A stretch of 58,996 bases of DNA, taken from Elusimicrobiota bacterium. GTDB lineage: Bacteria > Elusimicrobiota > Elusimicrobia > UBA1565. Shown here in pieces: positions 40,741-50,500 of this stretch. Positions within the stretch are counted from its first letter, which is position 1. Every line of letters starts with the position of its first letter. The DNA is taken from the NCBI GenBank assembly GCA_003450735.1, contig DMEZ01000014.1, positions 117,291 through 176,286 on the forward strand, in the 5' to 3' direction. A program made the translations under genes and the position numbers. The notes beneath the pieces are model-generated. The model saw nothing but the letters and a program-made list of their open reading frames with translations, did not search any database and was not told the DNA's origin.

Positions 40741-41553
40741 ATGCGTTCCAACCTATTCAGAGCCTTGACCGCTTTCGTGCTGGTTTCCGCCCTCGCCACG
40801 GGCGCCCAGGCCCTCTGGGGCTTCGGGGAGAAGAAGGCCCCGCCGCTCGTCTCCGCGTCCATCGCCTCGGCCCAGGGCGATGTGCAGCTCAAGAAGGCCC
40901 AGGCCGACTGGGGCCCGGCCCTCGCCGGCTCCATGCTCGGCCAGGGCGACCAGGTCAGGACCGGCGCCTCCGGCAACGCCATCCTGGCCTTCTCGGACGG
41001 CACCAAGGTCCAGATCGGGGCCAACGCCGCCGAGACGGTCTCCATCCTGGAGCCGGGCAAGGTCGAGATCAATTTCGCCGTCGGCAAGCTCGACGCGTGG
41101 GTCAAGAAGCTGAAAGGCCGCCGCTTCACCGTCCGCACCCCCTCGGCCGTCTGCTCCGTGCGCGGCACCGAGTTCAGCGCCGAGGTCACCCCCGCCGGCC
41201 AGACCACCTGGGACGTCTTCGGCGGGCAGGTCGAGGTCGCCGACAACTTCGGCCGTCAGACGACCGTGGACGCGGGCCAGCGCATGGTGGCCCCGGCCCC
41301 CGCCGCCGCGGGCGCGCCGCCGCCCGTCGAGGCCAAGCCGGTGCCCATCCCGGCGACCGTGAAGCCCGTCGTGGAGCCCGTCGTCCCGCTGCCGCCGGCG
41401 CCCTCGCAGGCCGCCGCGCCGGCCCCGGCGCCCGCTCCGGCCCCTGCGGAGAGCACCACGGAGACCGCGGCGGAACCGGCCGAGGCTCTGCCGCCGCCGC
41501 CGCCGCCGAACCCGGTCCAGGAGGAGCAGACCGCGAGCCCCTCGACGCCCTGA
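40741..41553 (+). CDS. Secreted FecR-domain protein
   Basis: 270 residues. Signal peptide MRSNLFRALTAFVLVSALAT ending near AQA. A FecR domain spans about 38-175: SIASAQGDVQLKK, the G-D-Q-V-R-T-G-A-S-G-N-A strand, FSDGTKVQIGANA, KKLKGRRFTVRTPSAVCSVR and GTEFSAEV. The last ~95 residues are Pro/Ala-rich and probably unstructured or wall-spanning. FecR domains outside iron signalling often occur in periplasmic or surface proteins of unknown role. It has its own promoter and strong terminator, so it is a single-gene unit. Its last codons reappear as a remnant at 43512-43536. Confidence 0.88.
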   Translation: MRSNLFRALTAFVLVSALATGAQALWGFGEKKAPPLVSASIASAQGDVQLKKAQADWGPALAGSMLGQGDQVRTGASGNAILAFSDGTKVQIGANAAETVSILEPGKVEINFAVGKLDAWVKKLKGRRFTVRTPSAVCSVRGTEFSAEVTPAGQTTWDVFGGQVEVADNFGRQTTVDAGQRMVAPAPAAAGAPPPVEAKPVPIPATVKPVVEPVVPLPPAPSQAAAPAPAPAPAPAESTTETAAEPAEALPPPPPPNPVQEEQTASPSTP

Positions 41554-41565
41554 CCTGAGGGCCGC

Positions 41566-41609
41566 AGACCCCGGATGGCGGCGGCGCCGCCATCCGGGGT
41601 CTTTTTTTT
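41566..41609 (+). terminator. Strong intrinsic terminator after fecR
   Basis: A near-perfect hairpin with a stem of about 17 bp (arms 41566-41583 and 41585-41602, centre at 41584, loop 1-3 bases) is followed by T8 (41602-41609). It is the clearest intrinsic terminator in the window. The T-run merges into TATACC (41609-41614), a -10-like box before the pilZ start. Confidence 0.9.
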
Positions 41610-41622
41610 ATACCCTACCTCG

Positions 41623-41931
41623 ATGCGAGAGCACGCCCGCTACCCCTGCCGCGTCCAGGTGCGCATCCGGATTCCGGGCCAAGGCGAATTCGAGGGCGAG
41701 ATGACGGACGCCGGGATGGGCGGGGCGCTCATCCGCGTCCGCCGCGCCATCGAGGGGGCCGAGGCCGACGTCCTCATCCCCCACGAGCAGGAGGACGTCC
41801 TCATCCGCTCCCGCGTCGTCCGGAAGATCCATTCCGGCCAGGGCGTCTGGCTCTACGGAGTGGAGTTCGAGCCGCACTTCAGCGAGCGGCCCAAGCTGGC
41901 CGCCATCGTCGACAAGCTCCGCCGCCGGTAA
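41623..41931 (+). CDS. PilZ-domain protein
   Basis: 102 residues starting MREHARYPCRVQVRIRIPG; the open frame upstream runs through the terminator and is not used. PilZ domains bind c-di-GMP with R-x-x-x-R and [DN]-x-S-x-x-G. Here REHAR is present and the second motif is DAGMGG, so Ser is replaced by Gly; binding may be weakened. The rest (IRSRVVRKIHSGQGVWLYGV, then EFEP) fits the beta-barrel. Targets could include the pil motor, whose PilB has a c-di-GMP-type N domain, but nothing here proves it. The first 42 bases are duplicated exactly at 43545. Confidence 0.85.
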   Translation: MREHARYPCRVQVRIRIPGQGEFEGEMTDAGMGGALIRVRRAIEGAEADVLIPHEQEDVLIRSRVVRKIHSGQGVWLYGVEFEPHFSERPKLAAIVDKLRRR

Positions 41932-41966
41932 GACGAACGCAACGGAGATTTCGGCGCGGGCTAAGG

Positions 41967-42304
41967 TCAGCCCTTGCGAAGCTCGCCGAGCAGATCGCCG
42001 GCAAGGGCGGCGCAGGAGGCGGCCGTAGTTTCGGCAGGTTCCATTGGGGCCGCAGCCCGGGCGGCCATCCGCGATCCGGTTGAATCCGGCCCGGAGAAAA
42101 GGCGCTCCAGAAGGGATATCGCTTCTCGGCTGACAGGTCCGGCTACCCTATCGGACAACAGCCGGGGGAAGGCGTCTGTGTAGGTATCCAGCGGCACACC
42201 CCGAAGCAGGCGCAGCACGTCGAGCGCATCCTTATCCCCGAGGCGGCCAGAAGAACGAGGCGGGCTAGGACATAAAGGGGATCAGCGTCGCCAGGTGGAT
42301 TCAT
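41967..42304 (-). pseudogene. AbiEii-like nucleotidyltransferase toxin, internally deleted
   Basis: An ATG at 42304, inside the end of the antitoxin gene, opens MNPPGDADPLYVLARLVLLA, the usual start of the nucleotidyltransferase partner. After ~20 codons the matching frame shifts: the rest (GDKDALDVLRLLRGVPLDTY, then LLERLFSGPDSTGS and AALAGDLLGELRKG) is the C-terminal end of the same kind of protein, in another frame. The catalytic middle with the G-[GA]-x-A and D-x-D nucleotidyltransferase residues is absent. I infer a single large deletion that removed most of the toxin and left its two ends. The small intact frame of 83 residues (41967-42218) is unlikely to be functional. Confidence 0.68.
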
Positions 42305-43358
42305 TGGCCTCCATCCAATCGAGCAAAGCGTGGGCCTCCGACGGGTTGCGGCCGGGACCTGACAGCAGGTCCACAGCTGCTTGGCTCAAAGCAACATATG
42401 GCGCCCCATCACGCTCATGGGTCTGGTCAAAAACGACTTTGTCGTAAGGTTCGGCCAAGAGGACATTCGCCCCTGATTCCGCCGGCCTCCACCCCAACTT
42501 CTCCGCGGTCTCCTCAGGAGACTCGACATAGGCCGCCAAAAGACGCGTTGGCGCTACCGGGGCGACGCTGGCAGCCGCGGCGGAACCCGTAATGGCCACC
42601 CGCTCGGCGGCGGCGGCAAGCCGGGAAGCCGCACCTGCAATATCGCGCGGCTCCAGGTAGGAGACCACCCGATTGGAGCTCATGAACGAATAATCCAGAG
42701 CCCAGCGCTCAATGAGCTTGCGCCAGGCGACCTCCGTGATTGGGCCACGCGATTCGCGCTGGATAAGGGCCTCGGTTTCAAGGAAAGTGAGGACTCGGGA
42801 AACATAGCCGGGATTGATTCCCGTCTTTTCGGCCAAAGTGCGGACCCTGAATGGCGGACGCAGGTCGCACAAGGCGCGCACGATTCGTCCGGCTTTGGCA
42901 CCCTTGAGCGACCGCGCTGGTCTCTCTGCCCGGTTGGGATCGTGTTCAGCACCCTGAGTTTCAATGAAAATGGCTGGCCGGGAGGCGACGATGCGGATAT
43001 TCCCCGTAGCGTCCGCATAGGGGATGCCAAGCTCCGCAAGACGTTGGCGAGTGCTCAGGCTCAAGAATGGAGCCACGATAAGCGGAACTACTTCACCACC
43101 TAAGACTTTGCTGGAGCCTTGAAGCTGTTCGGCCAGAAACGCCACGTCCTTGGGTTCTACGCTTGCTTTGGTAATTACGCCTATTCTGGCGCGCTCGCCT
43201 TTGGGCTCGGTCAAATCGAGCAGGAAATCCGGCCGTGGCTTCATTGTTGAGGGGGATGCCTTTTGTATTACCGTCCAACCTGGGGGGAGACGTTGCCGCA
43301 AGAGGCGAAGGACTGCCCCCTCCAGACTGTTGCCTAAAAAGACTGTGTTGCGCACCAT
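42282..43358 (-). CDS. AbiEi-type antitoxin / winged-helix transcription regulator
   Basis: 358 residues from ATG 43358 (MVRNTVFLGNSLEGAVLRLL); longer in-frame starts lie upstream of the -10 and are unlikely. An N-terminal nuclease-fold-like region (DFLLDLTEP; ADATGNIRIVASRPAIFIET) precedes a winged helix (RVRTLAEKTGINPGYVSRVL) and a C-terminal AbiEi_3-like domain (ERVAITGSAAAASVAPVAP; GANVLLAEPYDKVVFD; AVDLLSGPGRNPSEAHALLD). This family is antitoxin and autorepressor for a nucleotidyltransferase toxin. The toxin gene downstream is broken, so this is an orphan. Codon use is less GC-extreme than its neighbours, in line with transfer. Confidence 0.82.
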   Translation of the reverse strand: MVRNTVFLGNSLEGAVLRLLRQRLPPGWTVIQKASPSTMKPRPDFLLDLTEPKGERARIGVITKASVEPKDVAFLAEQLQGSSKVLGGEVVPLIVAPFLSLSTRQRLAELGIPYADATGNIRIVASRPAIFIETQGAEHDPNRAERPARSLKGAKAGRIVRALCDLRPPFRVRTLAEKTGINPGYVSRVLTFLETEALIQRESRGPITEVAWRKLIERWALDYSFMSSNRVVSYLEPRDIAGAASRLAAAAERVAITGSAAAASVAPVAPTRLLAAYVESPEETAEKLGWRPAESGANVLLAEPYDKVVFDQTHERDGAPYVALSQAAVDLLSGPGRNPSEAHALLDWMEANESTWRR

Positions 43359-43396
43359 GTGCAACATAGTATAGCAGGGCAACTGCCGAGGTTCAA
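43346..43396 (-). promoter_or_regulatory. Promoter and start-codon operator of the AbiEi gene
   Basis: Minus strand: -35 TTGAAC (43391-43396), 17-base spacer, -10 TATACT (43368-43373), then 9 bases to the ATG (43358), implying a leader of about 3 bases. An imperfect inverted repeat (TGTTGC-A-CA / TG-C-GCAACA, 43346-43366) is centred on the start codon; an autoregulatory site is likely, as known for AbiEi proteins. Confidence 0.65.
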
Positions 43397-43434
43397 GGCC
43401 CAATAAGCAGGCCCGAATTACATAACGTCTGTTC

Positions 43435-43521
43435 CTAGTCTTTCTCGAGAGAGCGCCGCTTGAGCAGCTGGTAGGCCGTCTTGAGGTGCCGGGGCAGGAC
43501 GTCCCCGCCGAGCGAGCCCAT
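43435..43521 (-). pseudogene. Short C-terminal gene fragment
   Basis: Reads MGSLGGDVLPRHLKTAYQLL, then KRRSLEKD and a stop (TAG at 43435-43437). It has the look of a real protein end with a helix, but its upstream boundary lies at about 43521, where the fecR-like remnant on the other strand begins. Probably the tail of a lost gene; too short to name. Confidence 0.3.
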
Positions 43522-43605
43522 CGACGCCCTGACCTGAAGCGGTTGATGCGAGAGCACGCCCGCTACCCCTGCCGCGTCCAGGTGCGCGTCCACCTTCCGC
43601 AGTTC
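43512..43605 (+). pseudogene. Remnant of a second fecR-pilZ junction
   Basis: 43512-43536 repeats the last fecR codons (A-S-P-S-T-P-stop; 24 of 25 bases equal to 41535-41559). Eight bases later, 43545-43586 is identical to the first 42 bases of pilZ (MREHARYPCRVQVR). The ~60-base terminator between the two at the intact locus is missing. The pilZ-like frame continues VHLPQFPEGDDYF and runs into the convergent PorV gene. So this is a truncated paralogous copy flanking the AbiE region. Confidence 0.7.
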
Positions 43606-43624
43606 CCGGAAGGGGACGATTATT

Positions 43625-44515
43625 TCAGAAGCCGACGCCGAGCGAAATCCTCTGCACGTTTCCGAGATCCCCGAAGGGCGTGAAGGTGTAGTCCGCGCGG
43701 TAGCCCTTGAGCTTGAGCCCGAACCCTCCGCCCAGCCCGTTGAGGGGCGATGACCCGTTCCGGGCCGAGGTGATGGACCCAGCCGTAGCGTAGCCCGCCC
43801 TCAGCGAGAACATCGGCAGGACGGCGTACTCGGTGCCAAGCCCGATGTCAGTCCGCCGGTCGTTGGGCTCGTGGCGGACATCGAGAGCGAGATTGAGGGC
43901 CCCACCCAAGCGGTAGGCCCCGCCTACCGAGAAAGTCAACGGCAGGGGGTCTCTCTGACTGATGAATTTCATCCCCTGCCCGACGTTGAGCACCGAGAGC
44001 CCTAGCGAGAACTTCCCCAGCTGTCTCGCGGCTCCGAGGTCCATCGCGAAGGTCGAAGCCGAGTCCGAGCCGATCTTGCTTTCCAGGTACTTGATGTTGG
44101 CCCCGAGGGAGACGACGCTCAGCCTGCGGCTGAAGCCCAGGGTGTAGGCGCTGTCTGCGGCCGAGAAGCCTCCAATGGCCTGCCGGTCCGCGTTCCGAGC
44201 TTCCTGATTGCCCGTATCCAGCCGCACGAACCCGAGGCCGAAGGTGCCCAGCTTCGTGGGGTGGGCATAGCCCACGAAGTCGAACTTGGAGCCGAGCAGG
44301 TACTCGGTGTGCGTGATGCCTGCCTCCTTCTTGAGCACGCTCGACAGTCCTGCCGGATTGTAGTGCAGAGCGCTCACATCGTCCGCCAAGGCTGTGTAAG
44401 CGCCGCCCATGGCCTCCGGGCGCGCGCCGGTGCCGATCTTGAGGAACGCCGCGCCTGAGTTGAGCGTAGCGGCCTCGGCGTTGAGCGAGAGGAGCAATAG
44501 GAGCAGTTTGATCAT
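43625..44515 (-). CDS. PorV/PorQ-family (UPF0164-type) outer-membrane barrel
   Basis: 296 residues. Signal peptide MIKLLLLLLSLNAEA. The mature start (NSGAAFLKIGTGARPEAMGG, then AYTALADDVSALHYNPAGLS) is the signature of the PorV/PorQ and FadL-like barrel group. Amphipathic strands follow, and the C-terminus ends in Phe (QRISLGVGF), as in many outer-membrane barrels. In Bacteroidota, PorV takes type IX substrates from the translocon to the attachment complex. Its ATG overlaps the stop of the giant protein gene (ATGA), whose C-terminus looks like a type IX-type sorting domain, so the two probably work together. Other type IX genes are not in the window. Confidence 0.85.
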   Translation of the reverse strand: MIKLLLLLLSLNAEAATLNSGAAFLKIGTGARPEAMGGAYTALADDVSALHYNPAGLSSVLKKEAGITHTEYLLGSKFDFVGYAHPTKLGTFGLGFVRLDTGNQEARNADRQAIGGFSAADSAYTLGFSRRLSVVSLGANIKYLESKIGSDSASTFAMDLGAARQLGKFSLGLSVLNVGQGMKFISQRDPLPLTFSVGGAYRLGGALNLALDVRHEPNDRRTDIGLGTEYAVLPMFSLRAGYATAGSITSARNGSSPLNGLGGGFGLKLKGYRADYTFTPFGDLGNVQRISLGVGF

Positions 44516-47500
44516 CGGACCACCCCCATCTTCCCGGTCCTTCGTATGCTCCCTTGCCCGCCCTTCTTAGCCTCCACCGTGTAGAAGTAGACCCCGCTCG
44601 GGATGTGCCCGTCCCAGGCGTACTCGTAGGCGTACTGGAAGTCGATGACCTGGGGTGCGCCGTCGAGGACGGCCTCATGGACCTGCTGGCCGGCCACGTT
44701 GTAGATGCGGATGACGACCTGGTCGGCCCTTCCGACGGCCAGGTGGATGACGGGCTTGGCGCCGGCCCGGGCCGGGTTGGGGAAGACGTAGAGCTCCCTG
44801 AAGACGAAGGAGGCTTCGGGGTCGGCCGCGGCCCGCAGCACGTCGTTGGGCGCCAGGACCTGATAGAGCGAGAAGTGCGTGGTCTTGGCGCTGATAAGCT
44901 TGTTCTCCTTGTCTAACGTAGACTCCAAGGCCTCCCACTCATCCTTCTCGGGATTCCAATAGTGGATCTTGAGCTTGGCCTCGTCGGCTCCCTGAGCGAG
45001 GTAGGGCAGGGTGATGGTGACCGGGGCCTTGAACTGGGTGCCCTCGGGGCCGAACTCGACGGCTTCGGAGGCCTCCAGGTAGCGGACATCCTTGCGCTTG
45101 GGGTCCTCCACGGCCTGCGCGATGGTCACCTCGCTGTCCTCGGGCAGGGCGTCGGGCGGGATGAGGACGGCGGCCTTGTCCTCGCGGGTGACGGCCCCGC
45201 CGGTCTCTTTCAGGAGGGCCGAGCGGGCGTACTTGGGCTCGGAGGCTTGCGCCGCTTCACCGGCCGAAGCCGCGCGATAGCGGTTGGACCCGCCCGAGGC
45301 GATGAGCGTCTGTCCGGAGGGGAGGCCGAAGCCCTGGATGCGCTCGTTGTTGCGGTCGGCCACGTAGAGCGCGCCGCTCTCGGATAGGGCCAGGCCGATG
45401 GGCTTGTTGAACACGAGCTCGGATGGCAGGGGCTTGCCGTCCTTGAGCTCCCCGTGCTCGCCGAAGTCCAGGGTCGTATCGCCCGTGAAGTCGAACTTCA
45501 GGATGCGGTCGAGCTTGCGGTCGGAGACCAGGATGCAGGAGCCATCCGTGGATACCGCGATGCCTTCCGGCCGCCTGAACAGCCTCTCCTCGCGGCAGAG
45601 GCGGCGGTGCTCGCATAGCCCGAACCGGCGCCCGTGCCTCCGGTCGCGCACCTCTCCCTTCGGGTCGATCTCGAGCTCGATGTTCCCCTCCCCATCGAAC
45701 ACCAAGGCGCGCCTTCCCTTCGCGTCGGCGACGTAAATCTTCCCCTGGGAGTCCACGTCGAGCCCTATGGGCGAGAATTCATCATTGTCTTCATCGTCCC
45801 TATCCAAGTCCTGGTCGGTGTCCGGGAGCGCGAAGGCCAGCAGGAAGCTGCCGTCGGCCTTGAATACCTGTATCCGGCGATTGCCCGTATCGGATACGTA
45901 GATCTTTCCCTCGGGCCCCACCGCCACGCCGGCTGGATGCCGGAACTGACCATTGCCTTTGCCGGAATGGAAGCTCTTCCTGCCGCTTCTGCTCGCCCGG
46001 ACGTCGCCGATATCGAACAGGAAGCCGCCCGCGGCCGAGAGCTTGACGATGCGGTGATGCTGGGTATCCGCCACGTAGATGCTGCCTTCCGCGTCGGTGT
46101 CCACGGCCCTTGGCTTGTCGAAATAGGGCTCCTGGGTGGTCTTGTTGCCGTAGGCTGAGAGGTAGGCGCCCTGCTCGCTGAATACGGCGATCCTGTCGGC
46201 GTTCGTGTCGGCCACGTAGAGCTTCCCGGCTTTGACTGCCACGTCCTGCGGATGATTGAAGGCCTTCCTGCTGCCAAGAACGAGCGTGCGGGCGGGCTCG
46301 CCGATATAGACCGTGGTCTTGACCTCCGCCGTGTTGCCCACGACATCATAGGCCGTGAGCCGCAGGGTCTGGTAGCCGGATGCCCCTTCTGCGTCCCAAG
46401 AACCCAGCAATCCGTCTATGACGGAGACGCCGGAGCTGATGAGGACGTACCCGTTTGAGGCACTCTCACCCGGCGCGTGCTCTAGGCGATAGGCAGCCAA
46501 GTTCGCGTCGGCCGCCATCCCATGGATCTGCACCTTGCCCTCATAGACTCGGCAGATGCCTTTGGCGGAGGGACATGGCGAGAGCAGGGCCACCTGCGGC
46601 GGCACGTTGTCATAGCCCAACGTGATATTCCATGTCCGCGCATACGCATTGCCCAGCCTGTCCATGGCCTCTACCCGCAGAACATGCTGACCTGCGGTCA
46701 GGAGCTTGCTCACGGGTTGGGCGGCGGCGTCGCCCTGGGTGAAGGTGAAAGCGCCTGTAGTCCCATCCAGGCTGTATTCCGCAAAGCCGAGCCCCGAGCG
46801 GACATCGGAAACCGACGGATCCTCGACGCTCATGGTGATGGTGACGCTCGGGGCGGTCACGATGAATCCCTCAGGGCTGTCTTGGAGCGGGACATCCCCG
46901 GCGATCTGGGCTATCGGCGCAGTGTTGTCCACGGCCACTACGGCGGAATGCGCGGGCTCGACGTTGTTCAGAACGTCCTGTGCGAAGAATTCAAGCACAT
47001 GGAGACCGTCCGGATCCGAGGAGAGGGTGAAGGTGCTTGAGAATACCTGTCCCGCCGCCGGACTCGGGTTGGTGAACGTGGAGCGCGCCGCGCCGTCTAC
47101 GGAGAGATGCAGGGACGCGACGCCCATGATCTGCTGATCGCCGCCGTCGGCCGGTTCGTCGACTCCGCTGAGGTTGAACGCCGTGCGCGACGTGACGTAA
47201 GTGATGGCGCCTGAGGCGGCTTGTGGGTTGCTGATCGCGAGCACGGATATCGGCGGCAGTGTGTCGTAAGACTTAACGGTCAGTAAAGCCGTCTTGGCCG
47301 CTTCAGCGTTGCCGGCCAGGTCCTTGCTGTAGAAAGCGAGCGCGTGCGTGCCGACCTGCAGGCTGAACGATGAAATGTAGACGGTTTCGGCGCCGTTGTC
47401 CAGGGTGTAGCGGGTCTGGGCCACGCCGGTGCCTGAATCCGTTGCGGTGAAGCCTACCGAGTCGGTCGAAACCAGCACTACGTCCGCAGCTGAGACAGGC

Positions 47501-50500
47501 TGACCGTTGATTAGCAAAGCTGTTAGAGGCGCCAAGGAATCAATGAGGAATGTGGCCGATGCAGTGGAGCGATTGCCGGCCAAGTCCGCCACTTGAGCGA
47601 CGGCCGTGTGCATCCCTTGCCCAAGTGCCGCGGGCGTGTAAGTGGCCGAGGATGCGGTGATCACTGCCTGGGCCGTTACATCCACATTGTCGACGGTCAG
47701 TGAAACTGATACGGGATCAATCCCTCGATCTTGGTCAGAATAGGCGGCAACAATCTGCGGCGTCGTGGTGGTGAGCGTGCTGCCGTTTATCGGCGCGAGC
47801 GCCAGGGCTGGCGCGGTCACGTCACAGATCAGCACGTTAAGCGAAACTGTCTTGGTCGCCTCGGTGTTACCCGCCAAGTCACTGCTGCGGAAGGCGAGCG
47901 TGTGTGTCCCGGCCGCTATGCTGAATGCCGAGGAATAGACAGCTTCGGCGCCGTCATCCAGGGTGTAGCGGGTCTGGGCCACGCCGACGCCCGAATCTGT
48001 CGCGGTAAAGCCTACCGAATCGGTCGAAACAAGCACCACGTCCGTCGCTGAAACGGGCTGGCTGTTGACCAGCAAAGTCGTAAGAGGCGGCAGGGAATCG
48101 ATGAGGAATGAGACCGTTGCCGTGGAGCGATTGCCTGCGAAGTCTGCCACTTGCGCGACAACCGTGTGCATGCCTTGCCCAAGAGCCGCAGGCACATAGG
48201 TGGCCGAGGACGCTGTCACAATCGCCGAGGCTGTCACATCAACGCCATCCAGATTGAACTGGACCGAAGCCGAATCGATCCCGCGGTCCCTGTCCGAGTA
48301 GCTGGCAACAATCTGCGGCGTCGTTGTGATGAGCGTGCTGCCATCCACAGGCGCAAGCGCCAAGGCCGGCGGGGTCACGTCATAGATCAGCACGCTGAGC
48401 GACACGGTCTTGGTTGCTTCGATGTTCCCCACGACGTCATTGCTGTAGAAGGCGAGGGTATGCGTTCCGGCCGCCAAGGTGAATGTTTCGGAATAGACAA
48501 CCTCAGCGCCGTTGTCCAAGCTGTAGCGGGTCTGCGCCACGCCAGTCCCTGAATCTGTGGCGGTGAAGCCCACCGAATCAGTTGAAACCAGCACCACATC
48601 CGAAGATGAAACTGGTTGACCGTTGACCTGCAGAACTGTTGCCGGTGCCAAAGAATCAATCAGGAATGAAACCGAAGCTGAAGAACGGTTGCCGGCCAAG
48701 TCCGCCACTTGGGCGATAACAGCGTGCATACCCTGCGCTAGCGCGGCAGGCGTGTAGGTGGCTGAGGAAGCCGTCACGATTGCCTGGGTTGTTACATCTA
48801 CATTGTCGACAGTCAAGGACACCGATGCGGGATCGATCCCCCGCTCCAGGTCAGAATAGCTGGCAATAATCTGCGGCGTCGTAGTAGTGATCGTGCTGCC
48901 GTCTACAGGCGCAAGTGCCAGGGCTGGCACGGTCACGTCATAGACCAGCACATTGATGGAAACGGCCTTGGTTGCTTCAGCGTTGCCGACTAGGTCATTG
49001 CTGTAGAAGGCAAGCGTGTGGGGCCCTGCCGCTAAGCTGAATGGCGTGGAATAGACAGTTTCGGCGCCGTTATCCAGGCTGTAGCGAGTCTGCGCCACGC
49101 CGACACCCGAATCTGTCGCGGTGAAGCCCACCGAATCGGTCGAGACCAACACCACATCAGCGGTTGAAACAGGTTGGCCGTTAACCAGCAGAACCGTTGC
49201 AGGCGCCAAGGAATCAATCAGGAACGAAACCGAAGCTGAAGAACGGTTGCCCGCATAGTCCGCAACTTGCGCGACGACCGTGTGCATCCCTTGTCCAAGT
49301 GCCGCAGGCACATAGGTGGCCGAGGATGCGGTGATCACTGTCTGGGCCGTTACATCCACATTGTCGATGGTCAGAGAGACTGACGCGGGATCAATCCCTC
49401 GCTCTAGGTCAGAATAGCCGGCAACGATCTGCGGCATCGTGGTGGTGAGTGTGCTGCCGTCCACGGGCGCAAGCGCCAAGGTCGGCGCGGTCACGTCACA
49501 AATCAGCACATTGAGCGAAACTGTCTTGCTCGCCTCGGTGTTACCCACCAAGTCACTGCTGTAGAAGGCGAGCGCGTGTGTTCCTGCGGCTAAGCTGAAT
49601 GCTTCGGAATAGACAACCTCAGCGTCGTTGTCCAAGCTGTAGCGGGTCTGGGCCACACCGACGCCCGAATCAGTTGCCGCAAAGCTCACTGAGTCGGTCG
49701 AGACCAGCACCACATCCGCAGCTGAAACGGACTGGCCGTTGACCACCAAAGTCGTAAGAGGCGGCAGGGAGTCTATGAAGAATGAGGTCGTTGTCGCTGA
49801 CCGGTTGCCTGCCAAGTCCGCCACTTGAGCAACGGCCGTGTGCATCCCTTGCCCAAGTGCCGCGGGCGTGTAAGTGGCCGAGGATGCGGTCACGATCGCT
49901 TGAGCCGTCACATCGATATTGTCGACGGCCAGGGACACTGAGGTGGGATCGATCCCTCGCTCCTGGTCAGAGTAGGCAGCAACGATCTGCGGCGTTGTAG
50001 TAGTAAGCGTGCTGCCGTCCACGGGCGCAAGCGCCAGAGCCGGCGGGGTCACGTCATAGATCAGCACGTTGAGCGAGACAGTCCTGGTCGATTCGATGTT
50101 CCCCACTCCGTCATTGCTGTGGAAGGCGAGGGTGTGCGTTCCTGCCGCCAAGCTGAATGCCGCGGAATAGACAGCTTCAGCGCCGTCATCCAGGGTGTAG
50201 CGGGTCTGGGCCACGCCTATGCCTGAGTCCGTTGCGGTGAAGCCCACCGAATCAGTCGAGACCATCACCACATCCTCAGCTGAAACAGGCTGGCCGTTGA
50301 CCAGCAAGGACGTAAGAGGCGGTAGGGAATCGATGAAGAATGAGGTCGCTGCCGTGGAGCGGTTGCCAGCCAAATCAGCTACTTGAGCCAAAATCGTGTG
50401 CGGGCCCTGCGCGAGCGCGGCAGGCGTGTAGGTGGCTGAGGAAGCCGTCACGATTGCCTGGGCTGTCACGTTTACGCTATCCAAGCTGAGCTGAACAGAT

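Noticed and set aside
41967..42218. Independent 83-residue gene MLRLLRGVPLDTYTD...
   Set aside because: The matching protein sequence continues upstream of this ATG without a start (GDKDALDV), so it is the tail of the broken toxin.
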